Below, one piece after another: positions 1 through 7,212 of a DNA stretch of 21,246 nt (its first letter is position 1; each line of letters starts with the position of its first letter). Under the pieces are notes generated by a model. That model was not told where the DNA came from. It was given only the letters and a program-made list of their open reading frames with translations, and did no database searches. Source of the DNA: an uncultured bacterium (lineage in GTDB: Bacteria > Bacillota > Bacilli > Lactobacillales > Lactobacillaceae); the NCBI GenBank assembly GCA_905214235.1, contig CAJMLF010000027.1:1-21246 (forward strand). The letters are read 5' to 3'. Both the position numbers and the translations under genes were made by a program.

Positions 1-955
1 GCACCACCGCTAATTCATCATTAGCAATCGCTGCTCGTACCTTCGTTGCCGAAATTACATCATTGTTGGCGTTGCTGGCGCGCTCGATGATCTTAACCTC
101 AACATCAGGTGGTAGAACCCTAGTTAATTCTTGATTATAAATATTAGTTGTTTTTGAGAAGGGCTCGCTGCCCACGTAACGGCGGGTAATATTTAGTGGA
201 CCGGCGACCTGCTGCTTGAACAGCTGGGCATCGAGGGCCGCCTGAAAGTGAGCGACGTCTTGGTTGTCCTTCAAGAAGTAGGCCGGGAAGGTGGCATAAG
301 AAACCATGTAACTGTCTCCCGGTACCACCGTGACGTTTGCTAGGTCGCGACAACCCTCTTTGACCAGCTTAAAGCGCTCGGCAAAGGTAAAGAGTGACGC
401 TTCCTGGCTAACCACGAAGACATAGACGTGGTCGTTTTCTCGACTTGCCTGTTCCACCAAGTAACGGTGACCGTTAGTGAAGGGGTTGGCGTTCATGACC
501 ACCCCGGCAATCCGGCTATTTTCCTGATCGGCGAAGTGGGGCAAGTTCTTGATGTAATCATGGACATCCGGGGTCCCTGCTTCCAAGATGGCCCCATCTT
601 CCACCTGGGCCAGAACATGAAAGCCGACGTAGCCAAAGCTTTGCACGTACTTTGGCTTGGTGAAGACGAAGAGGTGGAAGCGCCCCATCGTGGCGGCCTC
701 GTTGACCAGCTTGCTAACCAGTTGGTTGAAGGTCTCACCATGCCCCTTAACTTTGGAGCACACCGCGATGTACTTCAAGACGTTACCGGCAATTGAACCG
801 GTCGCCATGATCTCACCGTCGTCTTCCCAGACAAAGGTGCGTTCAACCTGGTCCGTCTCCTTTGGTGAGAAAGTGGTGATTCCCGTCTTCTCCAAGAACT
901 TCCGCCACTTATTGAAATTGCGCTTGATATGGATGTTGATCTCGCGAATCTCCAT
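1..955 (-). CDS. citC: [Citrate (pro-3S)-lyase] ligase CitC, 3' end cut by window edge
   Basis: Reading leftward from the ATG at 955, 318 codons stay open to the window edge; the family is usually about 340-350 residues, so only the last few tens are missing. CitC acetylates the phosphoribosyl-dephospho-CoA arm of the citrate lyase acyl carrier protein with acetate and ATP, switching the lyase on in the cytosol. The N-terminal ~120 residues look like a GNAT domain. A nucleotidyltransferase domain follows, with the signature NPFTNGHRYL (GH element) near residues 155-165 and ISATKVRAAI near the visible end. The start is set by a GGAGGGA ribosome site just upstream. It lies 21 bases after the malic enzyme stop with no terminator between, so the two are probably co-transcribed. 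The citrate lyase subunit genes probably follow beyond position 1 (inference). Confidence 0.93.
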   Translation of the reverse strand, partial: MEIREINIHIKRNFNKWRKFLEKTGITTFSPKETDQVERTFVWEDDGEIMATGSIAGNVLKYIAVCSKVKGHGETFNQLVSKLVNEAATMGRFHLFVFTKPKYVQSFGYVGFHVLAQVEDGAILEAGTPDVHDYIKNLPHFADQENSRIAGVVMNANPFTNGHRYLVEQASRENDHVYVFVVSQEASLFTFAERFKLVKEGCRDLANVTVVPGDSYMVSYATFPAYFLKDNQDVAHFQAALDAQLFKQQVAGPLNITRRYVGSEPFSKTTNIYNQELTRVLPPDVEVKIIERASNANNDVISATKVRAAIANDELAVV

Positions 956-976
956 CAACGTCCCTCCTCGTTTTAA

Positions 977-2125
977 TTACTTACTTGCTGCGTAGTCGCG
1001 AACGGCCTTGGCAACGGTGTCAACCACACCCTTGTCAAAGACGCCTGGAACAAAGCGGTCGGCTGTTGGTTCGGGAACCAGACTGGCAATCCCCTCGGCA
1101 ATCGCCGTTTCTAGGCCGTAGTCAACCTTGTGGAGGTCCGTTGCCAACAGACCCTTGTAGAGGCCAGGGAAGACCAGAATGTTGTTAACCTGGTTCGGGT
1201 ACTGACTCGAACCGGTGGCCATGATCTGGACCCCAGCATCATGTGCTACTTGAGGATCAATTTCCGACTTCGGGTTAGCCAGGGCGAAGATAATGGGGTT
1301 ATCAGCCATTGTCTTTACCTGGTCAGCACTTAAGACGTCGGCGTCAGACAAACCGATGAAGACGTCCCGGTCCTTGACCGCCTCGTCCAGGTTTACGTAA
1401 GCCGTTTGGTCACTGCTCTGCTTAACGAGGTCCGTTTGGAAGTGGTTGTATTCCTTGCTGTCTGCGTGCACAGGGCCATTGATATCAACGAAGGTGATGT
1501 TCTTAATGCCGGCAGCAAAGAGGAGGCGGGCAGTTGCAACCCCGGATGCTCCGACACCGTTGATAACAACCTTCAAGTCGGTAAGCTTCTTACCAGCCAC
1601 TTTTGCGGCGTTGATCAGGCCGGCCAGAACAACAATTGCCGTCCCCTCCTGGTCGTCATGGTAAACCGGAATATTGACTTCCTTAGCTAATTTCTCCTCG
1701 ATTTCAAAGCAGCGCGGTGCGGCAATGTCTTCGAGGTGGAAACCAGCAAAGGATTCCTGCATGTTCTTCAGGGTGGCTACAACTTCATCTGGGGAAACCT
1801 GCTCAACCGTCAGTGGAATAGCGTTCACACCAGAGAGGTCTTTGTAGAGCAAGGCCTTCCCTTCAACAATCGGCAATCCACCAGCGGGGCCGATGTTGCC
1901 CAGGCCCAGGACTGCGGAACCATCTGTCACCAGGGCCACTAATTTCCCGCTCATCGTGTACTTATCCTTCAATTCTGGATAACGCTCAATCAGCTTAGAG
2001 ATTACGGCAACACCTGGTGTGTAAGCTTCACCTAATTCTTTCTTGTTGTGAACCGCAAATTCTGGTGAAATTGCTAGGACACCGTGGTGCTTTGCGTGTA
2101 GTGACAGTAATTCTTCATCTTCCAT
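977..2125 (-). CDS. citM: Malic enzyme family, probable citrate-cluster oxaloacetate decarboxylase (CitM/Mae type)
   Basis: 382 residues, the size of the short bacterial malic enzymes. Visible are the catalytic Tyr in GEAYTPGVA (Y35), the catalytic Lys in EGKALLYK (K90), the metal-binding segment HDDQEGTA (156-162) and a nucleotide-binding loop GVGASG (190-195). Enzymes of this size encoded in lactic-acid-bacterial citrate clusters decarboxylate oxaloacetate to pyruvate; NAD-dependent malate oxidation is the alternative. The segment that usually reads GRSDYPNQ reads GSSQYPNQ here (305-312). I place the start at 2125, not the upstream in-frame ATG at 2134, because GGAGG directly abuts the upper ATG but sits nine bases before the lower one. 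It is first in the leftward cit operon, divergent from citR. The family is certain; the preferred substrate is inferred from context. Confidence 0.88.
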   Translation of the reverse strand: MEDEELLSLHAKHHGVLAISPEFAVHNKKELGEAYTPGVAVISKLIERYPELKDKYTMSGKLVALVTDGSAVLGLGNIGPAGGLPIVEGKALLYKDLSGVNAIPLTVEQVSPDEVVATLKNMQESFAGFHLEDIAAPRCFEIEEKLAKEVNIPVYHDDQEGTAIVVLAGLINAAKVAGKKLTDLKVVINGVGASGVATARLLFAAGIKNITFVDINGPVHADSKEYNHFQTDLVKQSSDQTAYVNLDEAVKDRDVFIGLSDADVLSADQVKTMADNPIIFALANPKSEIDPQVAHDAGVQIMATGSSQYPNQVNNILVFPGLYKGLLATDLHKVDYGLETAIAEGIASLVPEPTADRFVPGVFDKGVVDTVAKAVRDYAASK

Positions 2126-2152
2126 TAGTAACATCCTCCAATCACTACTACC

Positions 2153-2180
2153 ATCTTACAATGTTTTTTAAATATTGCAA
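2153..2180 (-). promoter_or_regulatory. Probable promoter of the citM-citC operon
   Basis: On the minus strand a TTGCAA -35 (2175-2180) is separated by 16 bases from a TAAGAT -10 (2153-2158). The predicted transcript starts about 20 bases before the ribosome binding site of citM. The AT-rich palindrome at 2195-2210 lies just upstream of the -35, where a regulator could act. The assignment rests on motif matching only. Confidence 0.5.
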
Positions 2181-2194
2181 ATATCAAACGTAAT

Positions 2195-2210
2195 TTTTAA
2201 ATATTTAAAA
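2195..2210. promoter_or_regulatory. Perfect 16-bp AT palindrome, candidate operator of the SorC-type citrate regulator
   Basis: TTTTAAATATTTAAAA is its own reverse complement. An overlapping second dyad (AAATATT, three bases, AATATTT; 2199-2215) follows. It sits between the divergent citM and citR promoters. SorC-type citrate regulators of lactic acid bacteria are known to bind AT-rich sites between the divergent genes. The palindrome is seen directly; its role is inferred. Confidence 0.45.
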
Positions 2211-2228
2211 TATTTTGGAGGGGGAAGA

Positions 2229-2237
2229 TGATATAAT
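2229..2237 (+). promoter_or_regulatory. Extended -10 element of citR
   Basis: TGATATAAT matches an extended -10 (TG, one base, consensus TATAAT at 2232-2237). No good -35 is present at the usual distance, where the AT-rich operator region lies, so the promoter is probably extended -10 dependent or regulator dependent. It is about 40 bases upstream of the citR start. Confidence 0.5.
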
Positions 2238-2275
2238 CAAAGGCAAAGACTCTATAGTAAAGCGGGGAAAAAACG

Positions 2276-3223
2276 ATGGATGCAGAACACAACCAGCTCC
2301 TGGCCGACCTGGCTCAGGACTATTACCTGGGCAAGATGGCCATCAGTGACATTTCTAAGAAGTATCACCTCAGCCGCTACCTAATCATGAAGTACCTTGA
2401 TGAAGCACTGGCTTCTGGAATCGTCAGTATCAATATTCACACCAACTACGACCGCAACGACAAACTGGAGCGGGCCTTAAAACGCCACTACCCGGTTAAG
2501 AACCTGGCCGTTATCAAGGACCCCAGTAATCCACTCGACCGGGACGAAATCATTGCGACCTTCGCCGCTAACCAGGTTCAATCCCTGATTAGGAACTGCC
2601 ACACGGTCGGGCTCACCTGGGGGGAAACAATTTACACGATGCTTGACCACTTCAACAAGCAGGCGGCGAAGCAACTAACCTTCACCCAGTTCATGGGTGA
2701 GAACATGAAGTACCACTCCTCAGCGGCCTCCATGCGGATGGTCCAAAAGGCGGCCGCCCGCTACGACGCTCCCTATTGCACCATTCCGGGGCCCCTGTAC
2801 GTAGTTAACGACCAGGCCCGACAAGCCCTCTATCAAGAACCGGCCTTTACTGAAGCGTTTAACAAGGCCGCCCAAATGGACATGGTCGTTTGCGGGCTTG
2901 GTACCTTACAATCGGTAAACAGCATCCCCGCCTGGCACGACCACATCAAGGAAATTTTCCCCGGGGTTAATACTAAGGCGGTTGCCGGGATGGCTTTTGG
3001 CCGTCCCTTTGATATTGATGGCCACTTTCTGGTTGGGCCCGGCACCGACAAGACATTGTCAATTTCTTTAGCAACAATTGAAAAGGTCCCCCGCCGGATT
3101 GCCATTGTCCAGCGCAAGTCAAAGTACCAAGCGGCAATGGGCGCCCTGGCTGGGCAGCTCTTCACCGACATGATTATGACTGAATCGGTCGCCATTAGAA
3201 TTACCGAAGCACTAGATATTTAA
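2276..3223 (+). CDS. citR: SorC/DeoR-family transcriptional regulator of citrate genes (CitR/CitI type)
   Basis: 315 residues. An N-terminal helix-turn-helix (about residues 1-55, with the recognition region around SKKYHLSRYLIMKYLDEA) is followed by the long SorC effector-binding domain (NagB-like fold), including segments such as GLTWGETIYTML and VVCGLGTLQS. Proteins of this type next to citrate lyase genes act as citrate-responsive activators. The divergent position relative to citM-citC and the AT-rich palindrome between them support that role. The ribosome site is a moderate GGGGA upstream of the ATG at 2276. A bidirectional terminator closes the gene. The family is secure from sequence; citrate as ligand is inferred from location and known relatives. 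Confidence 0.87.
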   Translation: MDAEHNQLLADLAQDYYLGKMAISDISKKYHLSRYLIMKYLDEALASGIVSINIHTNYDRNDKLERALKRHYPVKNLAVIKDPSNPLDRDEIIATFAANQVQSLIRNCHTVGLTWGETIYTMLDHFNKQAAKQLTFTQFMGENMKYHSSAASMRMVQKAAARYDAPYCTIPGPLYVVNDQARQALYQEPAFTEAFNKAAQMDMVVCGLGTLQSVNSIPAWHDHIKEIFPGVNTKAVAGMAFGRPFDIDGHFLVGPGTDKTLSISLATIEKVPRRIAIVQRKSKYQAAMGALAGQLFTDMIMTESVAIRITEALDI

Positions 3224-3225
3224 AC

Positions 3226-3260
3226 AAAAGTGGCTCAGCATAATTTGCTAAGCCACTTTT
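3226..3260. terminator. Bidirectional terminator between citR and the DASS transporter gene
   Basis: Fifteen-base arms (AAAAGTGGCTCAGCA and its near-complement, one mismatch) enclose a five-base loop, with A-runs and T-runs on both flanks. It can stop citR on the plus strand and the fumC-to-transporter operon on the minus strand. The next 68 bases, up to 3328, hold nothing I can identify. Confidence 0.85.
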
Positions 3261-3328
3261 CTTTTACTACTGGAAAGCAACTTACAAATTAATCCTATTC
3301 AGTAGCAAACAAACTATTCAATTTCAAA

Positions 3329-4750
3329 TTACCAAAGACCGATAATCTTCATCCAGAGGGAACCGATGATTCCGTATACCAAGAGGTAGAAAATCCCCAT
3401 TACGAAGTTCATCTTCCACCATTCGGACTGGGTAACGTAACCAGAGGACGAAAGGACGGAGGCTGGACCGTTGGCATAGTGAGTGGTTGAACTCATGAAT
3501 GCAGATGTGAAGGCCAACAGCATGGCAGTCAGCATTGCTGGTGCACCCGCGGCGATCGCAACTGATACGAAGGCCGCGTACATTGCAGTAACGTGGGCCG
3601 TTGCACTGGCAAAGAAGTAGTGAGCGTAGAAGTAAACGATCATCAGTACTGCCAATACCCATACCCAGCTGATACCGTGTAAGGCGGAACCAATTGAGTT
3701 GGAGAACCACTTGATAAAGCCTAATTCAGCCAGTTGGTCAGCCATGTAAACCAGGATTGACAGCCAAATCAGAACGTTCCAAGCACCAGTTTCCTTCAAG
3801 ATATCCTTGGTTTCCAGAACCCCGGTAACCAGTAAGAGGGCGATGGCCAAAAAGGCAACAAAGGTTGCATCAATAGCCGGAATGAAACTCGTCAGCATCC
3901 AAAGAATCAGGGTCAGGATGAAGATGGCAGCCATCAGCTTTTCAGAAAGCTTCATTGCTCCCATTTCCTTTAATTCCTTGTTTGCCCATTCCTTAGCGTT
4001 AGGGGTTTCCTTAACCTCAGGCGGGTACATCTTGTAGATGATGTACGGGGTCGCAATCAAACAGATAATACTTGGTACAACACCGGCAACGAACCAACCT
4101 AACCAGGTAATGTTAATGTGCAATGTCTTGGCTAAGGCCACGATAACCAGGTTAGGAGCCATGGCAGTCATGAAGGTTGCAGAAGTAACCAGGTTACTGT
4201 GGAATTCAGAGAATACCAGGAAGGAACCAATCTTCTTCCGGGTCCCTTTCTTAGGGTCAGACCCGTAAGTTTCTGCCAGTGACTTTACAATTGGGTAAAC
4301 AACCCCACCGGCACGGGCGGTGTTACTTGGGATGGCTGGTGAAGTAACCAGGTCGATTCCCATGATTGAGTAGGCCAGACCCAAGCTCCGGTGACCGAAG
4401 CTCCGCACAAAGACGAGGGCAATCCGCCGACCAAGACCGGTCTTGATGAAGCCCCGTGAGAGCATGAAGGCCATTGCAATCAGCCAAGCAGATGAATTAC
4501 TGAAGGCCGTTAATGCTTCCTTCATTGGTGCTAAGCCCACCAGGACCATGACCGTAAAACCAACTAAGGTTGTTCCGGCAATGGGCAGTGGTTGTGTGAT
4601 ACATCCAACAATTGTGGCAACGAAAATGGCAAACATATGCCAGGCAGCCATTGAAACGCCGGCAGGGCGAATTGGGCCGCAGAACCACAGAATTAATCCA
4701 ATAACAAGTGGCCAGGCCCACGCCTTAGCCTTGAATTTAGCTAATCCCAT
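3329..4750 (-). CDS. DASS-family dicarboxylate/tricarboxylate transporter (CitT/TtdT type)
   Basis: 473 residues, strongly hydrophobic, with roughly a dozen membrane segments. The two substrate- and cation-binding SNT-type motifs typical of divalent anion:sodium symporters or exchangers are visible: SNTARAGG (142-149) and SSTTHYANGPA (420-430). APN at 198-200 also fits the family. Relatives include the citrate/succinate antiporter CitT and the 2-oxoglutarate/malate translocator. As last gene of an operon with fumarase, fumarate reductase and malate dehydrogenase, exchange of internal succinate for external citrate or malate is the natural proposal, but substrate cannot be read from sequence. 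The ribosome site is weak (AAAGAGAGA). It lies 40 bases after the malate dehydrogenase stop, with no terminator seen between. A dedicated citrate permease or MleP is not in the window, so this may be the uptake route. Confidence 0.88.
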   Translation of the reverse strand: MGLAKFKAKAWAWPLVIGLILWFCGPIRPAGVSMAAWHMFAIFVATIVGCITQPLPIAGTTLVGFTVMVLVGLAPMKEALTAFSNSSAWLIAMAFMLSRGFIKTGLGRRIALVFVRSFGHRSLGLAYSIMGIDLVTSPAIPSNTARAGGVVYPIVKSLAETYGSDPKKGTRKKIGSFLVFSEFHSNLVTSATFMTAMAPNLVIVALAKTLHINITWLGWFVAGVVPSIICLIATPYIIYKMYPPEVKETPNAKEWANKELKEMGAMKLSEKLMAAIFILTLILWMLTSFIPAIDATFVAFLAIALLLVTGVLETKDILKETGAWNVLIWLSILVYMADQLAELGFIKWFSNSIGSALHGISWVWVLAVLMIVYFYAHYFFASATAHVTAMYAAFVSVAIAAGAPAMLTAMLLAFTSAFMSSTTHYANGPASVLSSSGYVTQSEWWKMNFVMGIFYLLVYGIIGSLWMKIIGLW

Positions 4751-4790
4751 TATTATTTCTCTCTTTCTTATTTACCTAAAATCTAATCAA

Positions 4791-5726
4791 TTACAGCTCT
4801 ACCCCGTCCAAGACTTCCTTCATCTTAGCAGCAGAGTTGATCATCTTTTTACTTTCTTCAGCAGAAAGGTCATGTTCCAGTACCTTGACAATCCCACTGG
4901 TCTTGATGACGGCCGGTACCCCTAAGTAGAGGTCCTTGACGCCATATTCACCATTAAGCGGTGCGGAAATTGGCAGGGTCACGTTACGGTTTTCCAAGAT
5001 GGCCTTAACAATGTAAGCCAGGCACTTGGCAACCCCGTAGAAGGTTGCTCCCTTATGCGCAATGATTTCGCCACCACGCTTCTTAACGGCTTCTTCGAGG
5101 GCGGCGTAATCATCAGCGGTCAAGTCGGTAGCCGTCTTAAGCGGTTCACCATTAACGGTGGCTTCATCAAAGGCGGCAAACGAGGTATCACCGTGTTCAC
5201 CCATAATGTGGGCATCAATTTCACTAACGGGGACATCCAACTTTTCGGCCAGCAACACGTTCAAGCGGGCACTATCGAGCGAAGTCCCGGTCCCAATAAC
5301 CCGTTCCTTAGGGAAGCCTGACAGCTTTTGCGTCAAAGTGGTCAGGATATCAACCGGGTTGCTGGAAACCACGAAGATACCGTGGAAACCACTGTCAACG
5401 ATTGGTTGGACGATGGTCTTCAAAATCTTGACGTTTTTGTTAACCAGGTCCAAACGGGTTTCCCCAGGCTTCCGGGGAACACCAGCGGTGATAACGGCAA
5501 CGTCAGCGTCGCTAGCGTCACTGTATTCACCGGAGCGAATGGTGGTTGGTGATTCCAATGGGGTAATGTCTTGTAAGTCTAGGGCATCACCGTATGACTT
5601 GTCCTTGTTGAGATCAACGATTACCAGTTCATCGACTTCGGGGGTCGTTTGTAAAAGCGAGTATGCGAATGATGAACCAACCGCACCATCACCAACTAAG
5701 AGAACCTTGTGGCGACGTTTAATCAT
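4791..5726 (-). CDS. mdh: L-lactate/malate dehydrogenase family, predicted malate dehydrogenase
   Basis: 311 residues with the Rossmann loop GDGAVGSS (12-19), Asp38 at the end of the second strand (NAD preference), the substrate loop PRKPGETR (84-91), Asp151, Arg154 and catalytic His178 in GEHGDT. The overall sequence resembles L-lactate dehydrogenase. At the classical specificity position (Gln102 in LDH, context QKPGETR) this protein has Arg85 (codon at 5472-5474, CGG), the substitution that favours oxaloacetate over pyruvate. With fumarase and fumarate reductase in the same operon, NADH-dependent reduction of oxaloacetate to malate is the likely reaction. The start at 5726 is chosen because GGGAGG lies eight bases before it; an upstream in-frame ATG at 5777 would add 17 unrelated residues. 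A hydroxyacid dehydrogenase of other specificity remains possible. Confidence 0.85.
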   Translation of the reverse strand: MIKRRHKVLLVGDGAVGSSFAYSLLQTTPEVDELVIVDLNKDKSYGDALDLQDITPLESPTTIRSGEYSDASDADVAVITAGVPRKPGETRLDLVNKNVKILKTIVQPIVDSGFHGIFVVSSNPVDILTTLTQKLSGFPKERVIGTGTSLDSARLNVLLAEKLDVPVSEIDAHIMGEHGDTSFAAFDEATVNGEPLKTATDLTADDYAALEEAVKKRGGEIIAHKGATFYGVAKCLAYIVKAILENRNVTLPISAPLNGEYGVKDLYLGVPAVIKTSGIVKVLEHDLSAEESKKMINSAAKMKEVLDGVEL

Positions 5727-5763
5727 AAAGAATTCCTCCCATAATTGAGAATTAAATAATTGC

Positions 5764-5784
5764 TCGGGGCCAATCAAGCCCCAA
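5764..5784 (-). other. Hairpin between the fumarate reductase and malate dehydrogenase genes
   Basis: In the 66-base gap, GGGGC and GCCCC enclose a seven-base loop, and flanking weak pairs extend the stem to about seven. No U-run follows on the transcribed strand, so it is unlikely to be a full terminator. It could stabilise or process the operon mRNA, or lower expression of the distal genes. Confidence 0.4.
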
Positions 5785-5792
5785 ATAAGGTC

Positions 5793-7187
5793 TTACTTCA
5801 GACCACGTGCGTACAGGGTAACCTGTTGCCCCGCCTGACGACCGAAGACAATCGTTTCGGCGATTGAGTTACCACCGACCCGGTTGTTACCGTGCAAGCC
5901 ACCCGCAACTTCACCGGCAGCAAACAGGCCCTTGATAATGTCACCATTACCGTCAAGTACCTGGGTCTTTGGTGTAATGTGGATACCACCCATCGTGTAG
6001 TGGATAGCAGGTGCAATGTGGATTGCAAAGAAGCCCGGCTTGGTGATGCCCCGGTCCATCCCGGTTGTCCGGTGGAACTGTTCATCATCATGGTTCGTAA
6101 CAGCCTGATTCCAGGTGTTAACCGTTGCCTTCAGCGTTGCTGGATCCATGTTTAAGTTCTGGGCAAGGTCTTCAATGGTGTCCCCATGAACGACTAAGCC
6201 AGTCTTGTCATAGAATTCAATCGCCTTGGCCCGGTCCCGGATTCCTTGGTCAAAAATCAAGTAGGCGCTGTGTTCTGGTAATGCCGTGATGGCGTTAGAA
6301 ACAATCTTCCGGGTGTTCAATTCGTTAACGAACCGTTCTCCCTGGGCATTAACCAGGATGGCCCCTTCACCACGAACCGCTTCACCAATCAGGTAAACGT
6401 GTGGGTGGTCCTGTTGAACTGTCGGGTGGACCTGAACCAGGTTCATCTGCATCAGTTCTGCGCCAACATTTTCTGCCAGCTTCAGGCCATCACCGGTTGC
6501 GCCCGGTTGGTTAGTAGTCTTGTAGTCCTTCAGGTCAGGACGGAAGCGTTCGATGTATTCCTTAGAGGCACCGAAGCCACCAGTTGCCAGGATTACCGCC
6601 TTAGCATCGACCTTCTTGGTGAGGTCACCTGACTTAACTTCAACCCCGTTGATCCGGCCATCAGCAGCTTGGAGGAGCTTCGTAACCTTGGTGTTGTTGA
6701 ATACCGGGATGTTTTCCTTTGCAACTACACCGAGGAGGCTCTTTACCAAGAAACCACCAATTGGGGCCATACTTGCGGGACGGTGGGTCCGCTTCTTCGA
6801 CATCCCCCCGGTGACGGTGATGTCATCCAGTTTGATATCGTGGTCAGCTAACCAGTCAACGGCAGGGGCGGTGTGGTAAACAAAGTAACCGAGCATGTCC
6901 TTGTCGTTCAACCGACCACCATCCTTGTAGGTTTCGTGGTAGAAGTCGGCAACATTATCAATTACCCGGTGCTTCAGTTGGACGTTGGTTTCCGCCGCGT
7001 TCATTCCGGAAGAGGCCCGGTTAGTGTTACCACCAAGTTCTTCTTCCTTTTCTAATACGGCAACCTTCATCCCCAATTCGTTAGCCTGAATTGCGGCCGC
7101 TAATCCGGTCCCACCGGAACCGATGATGACAACATCATAGCTGTCGTTTAACTTGCTAACTGATAATGGTTGAAAATTTTCTGCCAT
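5793..7187 (-). CDS. Soluble FAD-dependent fumarate reductase (flavocytochrome-c flavin-domain type)
   Basis: 464 residues. The FAD-binding motif GSGGTG (23-28) is followed by LEKEEELGGNT. The fumarate site is complete: His254 (HPT), Arg285 (GERFVNE, the proton-donating Arg of the family), His396 (HYTMGG) and Arg436 (NRVGGNS). There is no signal peptide, no heme-binding CXXCH domain and no FMN-binding domain, so it is a bare flavoprotein domain acting in the cytosol, like the single-subunit enzymes of lactobacilli and yeast. It should reduce fumarate to succinate as the last step of the reductive branch; the electron donor is not apparent. It lies 25 bases downstream of fumC with its own AAAGGAAG ribosome site. 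A related FAD-dependent reductase of another enoate is less likely given the intact fumarate residues and context. Confidence 0.88.
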   Translation of the reverse strand: MAENFQPLSVSKLNDSYDVVIIGSGGTGLAAAIQANELGMKVAVLEKEEELGGNTNRASSGMNAAETNVQLKHRVIDNVADFYHETYKDGGRLNDKDMLGYFVYHTAPAVDWLADHDIKLDDITVTGGMSKKRTHRPASMAPIGGFLVKSLLGVVAKENIPVFNNTKVTKLLQAADGRINGVEVKSGDLTKKVDAKAVILATGGFGASKEYIERFRPDLKDYKTTNQPGATGDGLKLAENVGAELMQMNLVQVHPTVQQDHPHVYLIGEAVRGEGAILVNAQGERFVNELNTRKIVSNAITALPEHSAYLIFDQGIRDRAKAIEFYDKTGLVVHGDTIEDLAQNLNMDPATLKATVNTWNQAVTNHDDEQFHRTTGMDRGITKPGFFAIHIAPAIHYTMGGIHITPKTQVLDGNGDIIKGLFAAGEVAGGLHGNNRVGGNSIAETIVFGRQAGQQVTLYARGLK

Positions 7188-7212
7188 TATTAAGATCTTC
7201 CTTTCTCAATGA

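Noticed and set aside
2213..2235. GGAGGGGG followed by ATG ATA TAA upstream of citR, resembling a leader mini-ORF
   Set aside because: The two-codon frame overlaps the TATAAT -10, so it lies upstream of the predicted transcript start.
5158..5748. 196-residue open frame antisense to the malate dehydrogenase gene
   Set aside because: Serine-rich composition typical of an antisense shadow; the minus-strand protein is unambiguous.
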